NCBI RefSeq assembly: GCF_000017405.1
Contig: NC_009668.1
Coordinates: forward strand, 1,729,001-1,793,000
Length of the DNA stretch: 64,000 nucleotides
Reading direction: 5' to 3'
Source: Brucella anthropi ATCC 49188
GTDB taxonomy: Bacteria > Pseudomonadota > Alphaproteobacteria > Rhizobiales > Rhizobiaceae
This document shows, in pieces, positions 1-7,930 of the stretch. Numbering within the stretch: the stretch's first letter is position 1; every line of letters begins with the position of its first letter. The notes under the pieces are model-generated. The model was not told the origin of the DNA and ran no database searches. It saw only the letters and a list, made by a program, of their open reading frames with translations. Position numbers and translations under genes: made by a program.

Positions 1-1
1 T

Positions 2-490
2 GGTCGATATGCAGGCGAGGCCCTGAAGGACGAAGAGAGCGCAGTCACAGGTGCTGAAACCGGCGCCGGTCTTGGTGCAGTAGCAGGCGGTGGTGCCGGG
101 CTGTTGACCGGGCTGGGCCTGCTATCCATACCGGGTGTCGGTCCGGTCGTGGCGGGCGGTTGGCTCACCGCCACACTGGTCGGACTGGTCGGCGGAGCGA
201 CTGCCGGCGGCGTCGCAGGCGGTATTGTGGGCGCTCTCGTGGAAACCGGCGTGCCCGAAGAAGAGGCGCAGGCCTATAGCGAAGCCATTCGCCGTGGCAG
301 TACTCTGGTTGCCGTTCGTTGCGATGAGACGGAGCGAGAGAAGGTCGAAGCTATTCTTGATGATTGGGCGCGGGTCAATATCGGCCAAAGACGCGATGCT
401 TATATCGAAGAAGGATGGGAGAGCTTCAATGCGTCGGGCGCGCCCTACACTGCGGACGAAATTGAACGCGAACGTCAGCGCTGGGGCTAG
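2..490 (+). CDS. Glycine-zipper general-stress-like protein (5' end outside window)
   Basis: The reading frame is open from the first bases, so the true start lies left of the window and only the C-terminal 162 residues are seen. The visible part begins with a Gly/Ala-rich segment typical of glycine-zipper membrane-associated proteins. It is followed by a short alpha/beta tail with RRGSTLVAVRCDE and a final acidic stretch ending PYTADEIERERQRWG. This layout resembles the alphaproteobacterial proteins annotated as general stress protein 17M/YflT-like; the N-terminal YflT domain itself cannot be checked. A small membrane protein gene follows 11 bp downstream in the same direction. Function unknown; placement among stress genes suggests a stress role, which is inference. 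Confidence 0.7.
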   Translation, partial: GRYAGEALKDEESAVTGAETGAGLGAVAGGGAGLLTGLGLLSIPGVGPVVAGGWLTATLVGLVGGATAGGVAGGIVGALVETGVPEEEAQAYSEAIRRGSTLVAVRCDETEREKVEAILDDWARVNIGQRRDAYIEEGWESFNASGAPYTADEIERERQRWG

Positions 491-501
491 GCGGATTGAC
501 T

Positions 502-717
502 ATGAAAGAAGTAGATCCGCGCAAGGCCCGTCAAGGTTTGAATGGACGGCGTATTCTAATGATACTCATTTCCAGCCTGATACTGGCCGTGATTGTCTGG
601 GGCGCAGTCGAATTTTACGGGAAAATGCGCCCCGGTCGCGGTTTCATGGATGACAATAGCAAGCCGCCTGCATCCACGGAATCACAGACGCCGCCTTCGG
701 CAACAGGTCGGCGATGA
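502..717 (+). CDS. Small single-span membrane protein
   Basis: A 71-residue protein with a basic N-terminus, one hydrophobic segment of about 20 residues (ILMILISSLILAVIVWGAV) and a short Ser/Thr/Pro-rich hydrophilic tail. The ATG at 502 is preferred over the in-frame TTG at 496. Its TGA overlaps the ATG of the downstream uracil-DNA glycosylase gene (ATGA), so the two are probably translationally coupled. I do not recognise the family. The topology suggests an inner membrane anchor with a soluble tail. Confidence 0.65.
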   Translation: MKEVDPRKARQGLNGRRILMILISSLILAVIVWGAVEFYGKMRPGRGFMDDNSKPPASTESQTPPSATGRR

Positions 718-1337
718 CAGTACCAGCAATCACCCGTCGCCAACAGAATCTTGAACAAGTCTGCGCGGAAGCGCGGACTTGTCGGCGTTGTGAGCTCTAT
801 CAAAATGCAACACAGACGGTTTTTGGCGAAGGGCGCACCGGCGCCCGAGTTTTCTTTGTTGCCGAACAACCTGGCGACAAGGAGGATATTGGAGGAAGGC
901 CCTTGATTGGCCCTGCAGGTCGGCTCTTCGATGCCTGCCTAAACGAAGTCGGTATCAAACGCGAGCGATGCTATATTACCAATGCGGTAAAACACTTTCG
1001 ACATACACAGCGCGGTAAAAGACGCATTCACCAGCGCCCGTCAACCAGCCACATTGAAGCTTGTCGCTGGTGGCTCCAGCAGGAAATTGAACTGGTTGAA
1101 CCCCACATCATCGTTGCGCTGGGCGCAGTTGCCGCCCGTTCCCTTTTCGGAAAGCCGATGAAAATCGCAGCGATACGCGGCATCCCTCTCGAGTTCGAGA
1201 ACCACCTTATCCTTGTGACGATCCACCCATCCTACCTGCTACGCTTACGTGCCCAGAGCGGCTTTGATCGCGAACGGGCGATGTTTCTCAAAGAACTGGC
1301 CAAAGTCGCGGAGTTCGAGCGCGCCGCCGAAACGTGA
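714..1337 (+). CDS. udgX: UdgX-type uracil-DNA-binding protein / uracil-DNA glycosylase superfamily
   Basis: A 207-residue member of the uracil-DNA glycosylase superfamily. Motif A reads EQPGDKED (residues 51-58) and the C-terminal loop HPS lies at 171-173. Cysteines at 17, 23, 26 and 86 are consistent with the Fe-S cluster of family 4-like enzymes. The KRRIH insertion (102-106) is diagnostic of UdgX. In the mycobacterial enzyme the His of this loop forms a covalent bond with the abasic site after uracil is released. The protein should therefore bind uracil-containing DNA irreversibly rather than turn over. It overlaps the preceding small membrane protein gene by 4 bp. Subfamily assignment is strong from the motif; biological role in this organism is inferred. 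Confidence 0.9.
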   Translation: MTVPAITRRQQNLEQVCAEARTCRRCELYQNATQTVFGEGRTGARVFFVAEQPGDKEDIGGRPLIGPAGRLFDACLNEVGIKRERCYITNAVKHFRHTQRGKRRIHQRPSTSHIEACRWWLQQEIELVEPHIIVALGAVAARSLFGKPMKIAAIRGIPLEFENHLILVTIHPSYLLRLRAQSGFDRERAMFLKELAKVAEFERAAET

Positions 1338-1359
1338 AGTTTATTACAGTCGTTTTCCC

Positions 1360-1384
1360 GGAACATCATTTGCTCTGTCTTGTT
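1360..1384 (+). promoter_or_regulatory. EcfG-type general stress promoter upstream of the repeat-motif gene
   Basis: GGAAC at 1360-1364, a 17-nt spacer and GTT at 1382-1384 match the alphaproteobacterial EcfG/RpoE2 consensus GGAAC-N16/17-GTT. It lies 71 bp before the ATG of the small stress-repeat gene at 1455. Confidence 0.75.
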
Positions 1385-1454
1385 AGGCTTATGTCACGCG
1401 CGACAAATTCCACTCCCAACAATCAATGGTCTAAAACCACTGAAAGGAAAGAGA

Positions 1455-1643
1455 ATGGCACAGAACCACACGCAAGGTGGCACACACGAACAACACGTGA
1501 AAGCCGGCCAGCAAAGCCACAAGAACGATGGCAAGCATGCGAGCAGCGGAGGCGGCGACAAGCAACAGCAGCAGACGTCTTCCCGTGGGGGAACCCATGA
1601 GCAGCATGTAAAGGCAGGTCAACAGAGCCATAAGAATTCGTAA
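1455..1643 (+). CDS. Small hydrophilic stress protein with two 17-residue repeats
   Basis: A 62-residue, very hydrophilic protein rich in Gly, His, Gln and Lys. A segment GGTHEQHVKAGQQSHKN occurs twice, near residues 8-24 and 45-61, separated by a Gln/Gly/Ser linker. The ATG at 1455 is preceded by GGAAAGAGA; longer readings lack a ribosome site. The repeat recalls the KGG/con-10 stress-induced repeat family, but the match is by eye. It sits alone behind an EcfG promoter and before a hairpin, so it is probably a monocistronic general-stress gene. Such proteins are usually disordered; molecular function unknown. Confidence 0.75.
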   Translation: MAQNHTQGGTHEQHVKAGQQSHKNDGKHASSGGGDKQQQQTSSRGGTHEQHVKAGQQSHKNS

Positions 1644-1649
1644 TTCAAA

Positions 1650-1670
1650 GGGGCGGCCTCGTGCCGCCCC
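1650..1670 (+). terminator. Hairpin after the small stress-repeat gene
   Basis: GGGGCGGC, a 5-nt loop and GCCGCCCC form a perfect 8-bp GC-rich stem starting 7 bp after the stop codon. The following ATTCTC is only weakly U-rich, so it may be a partial terminator allowing some read-through into the sigma factor gene at 1709. Confidence 0.55.
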
Positions 1671-1708
1671 ATTCTCAAACCGGACTTTTGTTCGGAAAGG
1701 CTAAGACG

Positions 1709-2212
1709 ATGTCTTTCAAGCCAAATCCCGACTACATGCTGGAGCCGGAACATCTCGTTGAGATGATACCGGCTTTGCGCGCGTTTTCCCGCACATTTTA
1801 CCGTCAGAAAGAAGATGCTGAGGATCTTGTTCAGGAAACATTGTTGAAAGCACTGGCCAATCGAGAAAAATACGTTCCCTATTCGCCCCTGAAATCCTGG
1901 CTTTTCACCATCATGCGCAACACGTTCTGCACGCGTATTCGCATCCAGAACCGTGAAGCACCGGGCGTGAGCGAGTGCGTTTCACCCATAGCTTCAGTCA
2001 AAGCCTCGCAGGAGCTGACGCTCGAGGCGCACGACGTGCAAACAGCAATGGAAACCCTGCCTCACAAATATCGCCGCGTTCTGGCATTGGTAGTGTTGGA
2101 GGGCAAAAGCTATGAACGAACGGCCCAGCTTTGCGATTGCTCGATCGGAACGGTGAAAAGCCGCCTGCATCGCGCTCGTCATAAGCTCCACGATATCGTG
2201 GAACGCGCCTAG
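1709..2212 (+). CDS. EcfG-like ECF sigma factor (first copy)
   Basis: A 167-residue ECF sigma factor. Sigma-2 carries EDAEDLVQETLLKAL and the EcfG-typical LKSWLFTIMRNTF segment. Sigma-4 carries the helix-turn-helix with SIGTVKSRLHRARHKL. Both regions resemble EcfG (ECF15) factors, which drive the general stress regulon of Alphaproteobacteria and are held by the anti-sigma factor NepR until phosphorylated PhyR releases them. The ATG at 1709 is chosen because it begins the conserved protein; the frame is open from 1661. It closely resembles the second factor at 6292-6792. No NepR-like gene is visible beside it. A receiver-domain frame follows directly after the TAG stop in the same frame. Confidence 0.88.
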   Translation: MSFKPNPDYMLEPEHLVEMIPALRAFSRTFYRQKEDAEDLVQETLLKALANREKYVPYSPLKSWLFTIMRNTFCTRIRIQNREAPGVSECVSPIASVKASQELTLEAHDVQTAMETLPHKYRRVLALVVLEGKSYERTAQLCDCSIGTVKSRLHRARHKLHDIVERA

Positions 2213-2344
2213 ATGATGTTATCCAGGCATTTGCATTCGCAAAATCGCGTTGTGGTTCGTGATGTGAAATCAGCACGAGACATCTTGTCATTCGGTTTCA
2301 GACATGGCCAACTGTTTGTAATGATTAGATCTAGCGATGATACA

Positions 2345-2713
2345 ATGCGTTTATTCTCAGGAAAGCGTATTTTGGTTTTTGAAGATGGTTTTCTGCTTTC
2401 AGAGGAAGCAGGAGCCTGTCTGACGAAGGCTGGCGCTGTCGTTCTCGGTCCGGTAAACACGGCTTATCAAGCACTGTATTATCTGGAACGTGAGAGGGTA
2501 GACGCTGTTGTTATGGATGTCACTCTGGAACCGGAAGCGGTGCTTCCGGTTGTCGCCGAACTGGAACAGAGCGCCATACCCTTCATATTCGCCCTATCAG
2601 ACAACCCCATCCTGGACAGCCTGGGCTTCGCAGGATTTGTACTCAGCGCGCGCCACAGAGATCTGTCCACAATAGCGGAAGCATTGTTTCTTCATCGTAA
2701 CGTGGAACATTAA
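2345..2713 (+). CDS. Single-domain response-regulator-like receiver protein
   Basis: A receiver fold of about 122 residues beginning MRLFSGKRILVFEDGF, with acidic pocket residues ED near 12-13 and the likely phospho-acceptor Asp in AVVMDVTLE. A typical C-terminal half follows, and no output domain is present. The frame is open from 2213, immediately after the sigma factor's TAG, but the first 44 residues of that longer reading look non-conserved, so the ATG at 2345 is preferred. Stand-alone receivers such as LovR and SdrG tune PhyR-NepR-EcfG signalling in related bacteria; a similar job here is inference. The canonical Lys and Thr/Ser positions are not clear by eye. Confidence 0.7.
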   Translation: MRLFSGKRILVFEDGFLLSEEAGACLTKAGAVVLGPVNTAYQALYYLERERVDAVVMDVTLEPEAVLPVVAELEQSAIPFIFALSDNPILDSLGFAGFVLSARHRDLSTIAEALFLHRNVEH

Positions 2714-2767
2714 AGTCCTCCCAAATCGATTGATCACTGTTTCTCCTTCAAATGCTTCCGAACGCCT

Positions 2768-2792
2768 GGAACACGCAGCGTATTTCGTTGTT
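2768..2792 (+). promoter_or_regulatory. EcfG-type promoter of the SDR gene
   Basis: GGAAC (2768-2772), 17-nt spacer, GTT (2790-2792). It lies 34 bp before the ATG at 2827 and so rules out the longer reading from 2752, which would start upstream of the promoter. Confidence 0.75.
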
Positions 2793-2826
2793 AGGGCGAC
2801 AGGGTGAAAAGGAAGGACAAGCCGAT

Positions 2827-3687
2827 ATGGAAAGCCAATATCCCAAGCCACCATTCGAAACAAAGCAGCAACCGATGCCGGGCATAACCAATAAGATGAA
2901 TCCGAAACCGGATCACGGCGAAACAACCTATAGCGGTTCGGGGAAACTGAAGGGGTTGAGGGCAATCATTACTGGAGGAGACAGCGGCATTGGTCGTGCG
3001 GTTGCGATTGCATTTGCACGGGAAGGCGCGGATATCCTGATTGCTTATCTGGAAGAGGATGAGGATGCACTGGAAACCAAAGCGCTTATCGAGAAAGACG
3101 GTCGAAAAGCCGTCTTGATGAAATGCGATATCCAGCATGCCCAAACCTGTCGCGACCTGATTGATCGTGCGGTAGGTGAACTAGGCGGAATCGATATTCT
3201 AGTGAACAACGCAGCTCATCAGGCAAGTTTCTCCGAACTCGGTGACATCAGCGACGAAGAATGGGAGCTAACATTTCGCGTCAATATTCATGCGATGTTT
3301 TATCTGACGAAAGCCGCCCTTTCTCATATGAGACCCGGCGCTACGATCATCAATACGGCTTCCATCAATTCAGATATGCCGAATCCAACTCTTCTGGCCT
3401 ATGCGACGACAAAGGGTGCGATCCAGAATTTTACCGCTGGGTTGGCCCAGCTTCTTGCAGAAAAGGGGATCCGTGCCAATGCGGTCGCGCCCGGCCCGGT
3501 TTGGACCCCACTCATACCGTCGACCCTTCCTGATGAAGCAGTACGTAATTTTGGCAGACAGACGCCAATGAAAAGACCGGCCCAACCAGCGGAACTCGCT
3601 TCCGCATATGTCATGCTGGCAGACCCGCTATCGAGTTTCACGTCCGGCGCTACAATAGCAGTCACTGGCGGCAAGCCGATTTTGTGA
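2827..3687 (+). CDS. SDR-family oxidoreductase, YghA-like
   Basis: A 286-residue short-chain dehydrogenase/reductase. The Rossmann glycine motif is TGGDSGIG in the first third, followed by the NNAA motif and the catalytic Ser...Tyr...Lys set in TASINSD and AYATTKGA. The proline-rich leader of about 45 residues and overall length match the YghA-like group of NAD(P)-dependent aldehyde/alcohol oxidoreductases found in many stress regulons. A strong Shine-Dalgarno (GGAAGGA) precedes the ATG at 2827. It lies behind an exact EcfG promoter and is probably monocistronic. Substrate unknown. Confidence 0.88.
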   Translation: MESQYPKPPFETKQQPMPGITNKMNPKPDHGETTYSGSGKLKGLRAIITGGDSGIGRAVAIAFAREGADILIAYLEEDEDALETKALIEKDGRKAVLMKCDIQHAQTCRDLIDRAVGELGGIDILVNNAAHQASFSELGDISDEEWELTFRVNIHAMFYLTKAALSHMRPGATIINTASINSDMPNPTLLAYATTKGAIQNFTAGLAQLLAEKGIRANAVAPGPVWTPLIPSTLPDEAVRNFGRQTPMKRPAQPAELASAYVMLADPLSSFTSGATIAVTGGKPIL

Positions 3688-3728
3688 TGCGTACTCGTTC
3701 GCTTTGCGGCCATGGCTCCATTGCATTG

Positions 3729-4172
3729 TTATTTTCGTGGATCAATCAGCGCTATACCGAATTCCGGTCGATAGGTCCGCACCATAGTGCTGGTATTTTC
3801 CTTAATCATTACTTCGAGCGTCGGCCGCACCAAGGCTTCAATCAGGTGCCCGCCTTTCGCCTCACCGTTACGCATTCCCAAAACCACATGCAAATGAAGA
3901 ATCGGACTGCCCTCTTCGCCCAGAGCGCAATCACCCAGCAAGCTGAGTACCTCGCACTGCTCGTCAAGTTCGATCCGGTGATAGTCTTGTCGCTCAAGGT
4001 CGAAAAATCCAAGCGTAGCGCGTCGGAAAGCTCCAATCGCGGTCACCGAGGCTGCCGTTAAATCCCTTTTCTGGACAAACCGGGTAAGTGTCGCGACCAC
4101 CGCTTCTTCCGGAGCGAGAATGACGACGAAGATCCGCTGCCCCGCTCCTTCTCCCAACAGTTTGAATTGCAT
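3729..4172 (-). CDS. PPC/DUF296 domain protein
   Basis: A 147-residue protein made of one PPC (DUF296) domain. It carries the characteristic LHLHVVLGMRNGEAKGGHL segment near residues 92-110, whose histidines form the likely metal site of the trimeric fold. Prokaryotic PPC proteins are small trimers of poorly known function, sometimes annotated as DNA-binding because of plant AT-hook homologues. A GGAGG site precedes the ATG at 4172. The gene is divergent from the Crp/Fnr gene to its right and convergent with the SDR gene. Confidence 0.85.
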   Translation of the reverse strand: MQFKLLGEGAGQRIFVVILAPEEAVVATLTRFVQKRDLTAASVTAIGAFRRATLGFFDLERQDYHRIELDEQCEVLSLLGDCALGEEGSPILHLHVVLGMRNGEAKGGHLIEALVRPTLEVMIKENTSTMVRTYRPEFGIALIDPRK

Positions 4173-4394
4173 TATCTGTGCCTCCTGTTTTCGGGTTTTG
4201 AAGATGCAACCAATAGCGGGACAAAAAGTTTCAGCTTGCCGTCAAAGGAAAATTCGGTCGCAACTCATTTCCAGATTTGTCTGCTACCGTACCAAAAATC
4301 ATTTGCCGGATCAGAGTGTTATAGAACCCCAACCGTCAAAGAGAGTTGGGGGGCACAACGGCGAATAGCTGGTACTTTGCCCGAAGTAGCACAG

Positions 4395-5105
4395 ATGTAC
4401 GACGAATCTAAACTGCACAACCGCCTGTTGAAGAGCCTGCCTCCAGATATTCTCAATAGTATTTGTTCGTCCCTGGAACCTGTCACGCTTGAGCGTGGTC
4501 AAGTTATTGTCAGGGCCAATCAATCGATCGACTATCTATACTTTCTTTGCGGCGGGATCAGTTCGGTCATCGCCGTATCGACCAGAGGTCAGCTGGCAGA
4601 GGCTGGCATGGTCGGACGCGAAGGGTTTTCACCAACGTCAGGAGCGGTTGGCGCTACAACCAGCATTCATGAAATTATCATGCAAGTCAGCGGCTATGGT
4701 CATCGGATTGCCGTCAGTGCTGCACGAGAGGAAATCAATCGCAACAGCGTGTTTGCCAGTTTGTTGGCCCGTTACATTCAGACTTTTGCCTCACAGGTTT
4801 CTTATACTGTCTGGGCCAACGTAAACTTGCATGTTCACGAGCGGCTGGCGCGCTGGCTCTTGATGTCACATGATCGAGTTGACGGGGATGAAATTATCCT
4901 GACCCACGACTTCATCGCTCTCATGCTCGGTGTAAGACGCCCCAGCATTACGACAGGACTTCACCTACTGGAAGGCAAAAAACTGGTGCGATCAGAGCGA
5001 GGCCGCATCACAATACGTGACCGTAGGGGTCTCGAAGAATTTGCTGGCGAAGCCTACGGAAAACCCGAAGAAGAATATAGCCAGCTTTTCGGCGCTCAAA
5101 ACTAG
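4395..5105 (+). CDS. Crp/Fnr-family transcriptional regulator (copy A)
   Basis: A 236-residue regulator with an N-terminal cyclic-nucleotide-binding-like barrel (LERGQVIVRANQSIDYLYFL, then GREGF) and a C-terminal winged helix with LMLGVRRPSITTGLHLLE as recognition region. The N-terminal Cys cluster of oxygen-sensing Fnr is absent, so it is not an Fe-S type sensor. The frame is open from 4167, but the ATG at 4395 starts the conserved region. It converges on a paralogue at 5102-5833; the two stop codons share the palindrome CTAG. Ligand and targets unknown. Confidence 0.82.
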   Translation: MYDESKLHNRLLKSLPPDILNSICSSLEPVTLERGQVIVRANQSIDYLYFLCGGISSVIAVSTRGQLAEAGMVGREGFSPTSGAVGATTSIHEIIMQVSGYGHRIAVSAAREEINRNSVFASLLARYIQTFASQVSYTVWANVNLHVHERLARWLLMSHDRVDGDEIILTHDFIALMLGVRRPSITTGLHLLEGKKLVRSERGRITIRDRRGLEEFAGEAYGKPEEEYSQLFGAQN

Positions 5106-5833
5106 ACGTCACCGACAGGTTCAAATCCCTGCATCAGCCGCACGTATTCCTTTTCCGGCCAGCCATAGGCATCTCGAGCATAGCGTTCCAGCCCGTGACG
5201 ATTACGAATAAAGACAACTCCTCGTTCAGACTTGATCAAGCCCAATCCTTCAAGAACATGAAGAGAATTCGTGACACTTGGCCGACGAACTGCAAGCATT
5301 ATCGACAGGAACTCGTGAGTGATTGCTATTTCTTTGCCTAATATTCGGTCATCACACATCAGCAACCATCGGGCCAATCGTTGCGTGACTTCATGAATGG
5401 CATTCGAGACGGCGGTATAGGCAAGCTGAACGGAAAACGCCTCGATAGAGCGGATCATGATCCTGGAAAAACTGCGGCTTTCGTCCATCCACCGCCGAAA
5501 CTTCTCATAAGGCAGTTCATAACCTTGCGCAGCAACCTGAACCAGGACGTCATAAGAACTGTTTTCGACACCAGCGATTGCAGACGTTGGAATATACCCA
5601 TCGAAGCCGAAAATTCCCGCTTCTGCACGTTTTCCTTCGGCGGTCGTCACAATAACCGAGCCGATACCTGTCGTAAGAAAATAAACTTTCGCGATCGGTT
5701 TCCCCGTTTCTGCAAGCACCGTCCCACGCGGAAGTTCCACATAAGTAGTTTCCTGGATAAGGGCTTCATAATCGGAAGGCGGAAGCAAAGCCAAAAGTTT
5801 GTTAGCAATGGCATTCTGTGGAGGAAACGGCAT
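5102..5833 (-). CDS. Crp/Fnr-family transcriptional regulator (copy B)
   Basis: A 243-residue paralogue of copy A. It has the same domain order and closely similar recognition helix and tail (IMLAVRRPSVTNSLHVLEG, then RHGLERYARDAYGWPEKEY). No Fnr-type cysteine cluster is present. It is oriented tail-to-tail with copy A, with the 4-bp CTAG serving both stop codons. An upstream GGAAC-N18-GTT on this strand (5867-5892) resembles an EcfG site with a spacer one base too long. Role unknown; regulators of this group often sit in stress and nitrogen-oxide gene neighbourhoods. Confidence 0.82.
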   Translation of the reverse strand: MPFPPQNAIANKLLALLPPSDYEALIQETTYVELPRGTVLAETGKPIAKVYFLTTGIGSVIVTTAEGKRAEAGIFGFDGYIPTSAIAGVENSSYDVLVQVAAQGYELPYEKFRRWMDESRSFSRIMIRSIEAFSVQLAYTAVSNAIHEVTQRLARWLLMCDDRILGKEIAITHEFLSIMLAVRRPSVTNSLHVLEGLGLIKSERGVVFIRNRHGLERYARDAYGWPEKEYVRLMQGFEPVGDV

Positions 5834-6017
5834 TTCGTGATCCTCATTCCATCATCATGAAGTGGAAACACCGCGGAAGGATGGTTGGTTCCGAGAAGCA
5901 ATCGGTAAACGCTTTTTTCGGTACGCTACCGCACCAATGCGAAAGAACAGGTTTTAAGACTATCTAAGTCCAGTAAACAGCGTATCATTGAAGCTTCGTT
6001 TCTTGATGGAGGCTGAC

Positions 6018-6290
6018 ATGCCGTTATTTAATGAAGCCAGCAGAATTTATTCATCAGTTGAAGTTAATTTCATGCGTAGTTGTTTTGCTCAATCTGCAAT
6101 AATTCTCGAAGAAAGTGACCGTTCTTATTCGGCCACTGAGCTCGCAGAGTGCATAATACGACTATATGAAAGCGGCTTGCGTGATCTTAATTACATTTCA
6201 GAGCTAGCTGCAAGGCTCGCTCACTCACGATTTGAGATCCGGCATCACGATTTCGCGGCCAACACCAATCACTCGCAGAAATTCGTTTAA
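6018..6290 (+). CDS. Hypothetical 90-residue protein
   Basis: A small soluble, helix-rich protein beginning MPLFNEASRIYSSVEV with no membrane segment or recognised motif. The ATG at 6018 is chosen because GGAGG lies 6 bp before it; the frame extends upstream to 5988. It converges on the second sigma factor gene with one base between the stops. I do not recognise the family. Confidence 0.6.
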   Translation: MPLFNEASRIYSSVEVNFMRSCFAQSAIILEESDRSYSATELAECIIRLYESGLRDLNYISELAARLAHSRFEIRHHDFAANTNHSQKFV

Positions 6291-6291
6291 G

Positions 6292-6792
6292 CTATCGTTT
6301 CCGAAGACTCTTTTCAGCCGGATACAAGTCGCTTTCGAGTTGCGCTCTTGCTCTGTTAAGCCTGCTCTTGATCGTTCCGACCGTGCAGCCTGCCGCCATC
6401 GCAGCCTTTTCGTAACTCAGCCCGCGAAATATCACTAGGTCAAGAACGCTCTTATATGCCGGCGACAGTTTACAGAAAGCCTCCCCGACATCCTGCAATT
6501 CCATGGCCCAATCCTGTGATGGGTTGATTGTCGGTCCCTCCCAATCCTCAATTGCATCTTCGCGGCGGGATCTCTTGATCCTGGTGCAGAATGTGTTCTT
6601 CATGATCGTGAACAGCCAGGATTTGAGCGATCCATAGGGGACGAACTTATCGCGATTGCACAGAGCTTTTAATAGCGTTTCCTGAACAAGATCCTCTACG
6701 TCGGAACGCTGGTGGTACATCGTTCTGGCGAACTGATGAAGCGCAGGTCCAAGTGCCAGCAACTCTTCTTCGAACTCGGATATCGAGGGCAT
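6292..6792 (-). CDS. EcfG-like ECF sigma factor (second copy)
   Basis: A 166-residue ECF sigma factor with sigma-2 VEDLVQETLLKALCNRDKF and LKSWLFTIMKNTFCTRIK, and sigma-4 ending TVGTIKSRLNRARAQL. It is clearly paralogous to the factor at 1709-2212 and of EcfG type. GGAGGAGA lies 3 bp before the ATG at 6792, which rejects the longer frame up to 7125. It is divergent from the EcfG-controlled pair at 7009-7837. No nepR or phyR is next to it in this window, so its control must come from elsewhere or from the receiver and HWE kinase nearby (inference). Confidence 0.88.
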   Translation of the reverse strand: MPSISEFEEELLALGPALHQFARTMYHQRSDVEDLVQETLLKALCNRDKFVPYGSLKSWLFTIMKNTFCTRIKRSRREDAIEDWEGPTINPSQDWAMELQDVGEAFCKLSPAYKSVLDLVIFRGLSYEKAAMAAGCTVGTIKSRLNRARAQLESDLYPAEKSLRKR

Positions 6793-6957
6793 GTGTCTCC
6801 TCCTTCCCCAGGTAAGGTAAGGCCCAGCCAGCCAGTTAGTTCCTCCGCAAGGTCTGTCTGTACGATAGCGTACGGTTGTGAAGCGGAGCGCGATGAACGT
6901 GGGAATCACAGCCGTATTCGGCTTCGCTCGTCGCTGAAACCTCGGGTATTTCAATCT

Positions 6958-6982
6958 GGAACGAAAGCAATTCTGGCGGGTT
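6958..6982 (+). promoter_or_regulatory. EcfG-type promoter of the 71-aa protein / isochorismatase pair
   Basis: GGAAC (6958-6962), 17-nt spacer, GTT (6980-6982), 26 bp before the ATG at 7009. Confidence 0.75.
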
Positions 6983-7008
6983 CGGCATATTTGGCAGGAG
7001 TTTGGCAA

Positions 7009-7224
7009 ATGACTATGGAAACCCAAGTCGTTTCGATGGAAGACGATGAAGCTTATTCGGTTCAGTTTTTTGACGATGAAGGAACTGCCGTTTCTGTCTA
7101 CTTCCAGAACCCGCAGCATGTTCACTTGTCAACAGCCGACGCGGTGAACGAAGCAACGACGCGGATGTTGCGTCTGCTTGAGGGAGCCTGTGGGCAAATC
7201 GTCGTAGAAAGACTTGAAGGATAA
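7009..7224 (+). CDS. Small acidic hypothetical protein
   Basis: A 71-residue acidic protein beginning MTMETQVVSMEDDEAYSVQF, with no recognised domain. GGAG lies about 8 bp before the ATG. It is placed just behind an EcfG promoter and 1 bp before the isochorismatase-fold gene, so the two form an operon. It could be a small stress protein or a partner of the hydrolase; nothing more can be said from sequence. Confidence 0.65.
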   Translation: MTMETQVVSMEDDEAYSVQFFDDEGTAVSVYFQNPQHVHLSTADAVNEATTRMLRLLEGACGQIVVERLEG

Positions 7225-7225
7225 C

Positions 7226-7837
7226 ATGTCTCTGGAAACCGGGCTTCTACGCGGAGATTTGCGAGGCGGCTGCATGCATCTATGCATAGACATGCAGAAT
7301 CTTTTCGGACCTGCTTCGCCTTGGCACGTGCCATGGATTGAAGCGATCTTGCCCAATATCGTGGATATCTGCTCCCAGCGCAGTGAAGAAACGATCTTTA
7401 CCCGCTTTATACCTCCAAGGTCACCCGACGCTGCCCTGGGAGCATGGAGAGGTTATTACCGCAAGTGGGAAACCCTTACTCTCAATCGTATCGATCCGTC
7501 ATTCATCGACCTCGTGGACCCGCTAGGAGATTTTTCGCCGCCTGCTGTTGTACTCGATAAGACTGTTTACTCCCCCTGGACCGAAGGCTTCCTCCAGCGA
7601 TATCTGCACAAAAGGCGCGTTCATACTTTAATCGTTAGCGGAGCGGAGACCGATCTTTGTGTTCTCGCAACACTATTGGGCGCCGTAGATCGCGGATATC
7701 GGGTGATCATTGTCCACGATGCAGTATGCAGCGTTTTCGATCAAACCCACGACGCAATTATCTCTCTTTGTCACCAACGATTTAGTGAGCAATTGGAACT
7801 CGTCTGCACGGATGAGCTGATCGACTCCTGGCGATAA
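7226..7837 (+). CDS. Isochorismatase-family cysteine hydrolase
   Basis: A 203-residue isochorismatase-like hydrolase. The catalytic triad is visible as Asp22 (CIDMQN), Lys112 (LDKTVYS) and Cys145 (ETDLCVLATL). The fold is complete. Members hydrolyse amides such as nicotinamide or ureido compounds; the substrate cannot be assigned here. The ATG at 7226 has GAAGG 5 bp upstream. It is the second gene behind the EcfG promoter at 6958. Confidence 0.85.
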   Translation: MSLETGLLRGDLRGGCMHLCIDMQNLFGPASPWHVPWIEAILPNIVDICSQRSEETIFTRFIPPRSPDAALGAWRGYYRKWETLTLNRIDPSFIDLVDPLGDFSPPAVVLDKTVYSPWTEGFLQRYLHKRRVHTLIVSGAETDLCVLATLLGAVDRGYRVIIVHDAVCSVFDQTHDAIISLCHQRFSEQLELVCTDELIDSWR

Positions 7838-7852
7838 GACTTGGCAAACCAC

Positions 7853-7877
7853 GGAACTTTCAAATTGATGAAGGGTT
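7853..7877 (+). promoter_or_regulatory. EcfG-type promoter of the DUF982 gene
   Basis: GGAAC (7853-7857), 17-nt spacer, GTT (7875-7877), just after the isochorismatase stop and ahead of the DUF982 gene. Confidence 0.65.
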
Positions 7878-7930
7878 TGACCTGCTCCCCTTACCCCTTA
7901 TTGTCCGCGATTATAAGCTCGCCATGGAAA

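Noticed and set aside
2527..2551. GGAAC-N17-GTT inside the receiver gene
   Set aside because: It lies in the middle of a conserved coding region and no gene starts just downstream; about two chance matches are expected in the window.
2704..2708. GGAAC at the end of the receiver gene as an EcfG promoter
   Set aside because: No GTT follows at a 16-18-nt spacing.
2752..2826. Longer N-terminus of the SDR protein
   Set aside because: The extra codons contain the EcfG promoter, and the ATG at 2827 has a strong ribosome site.
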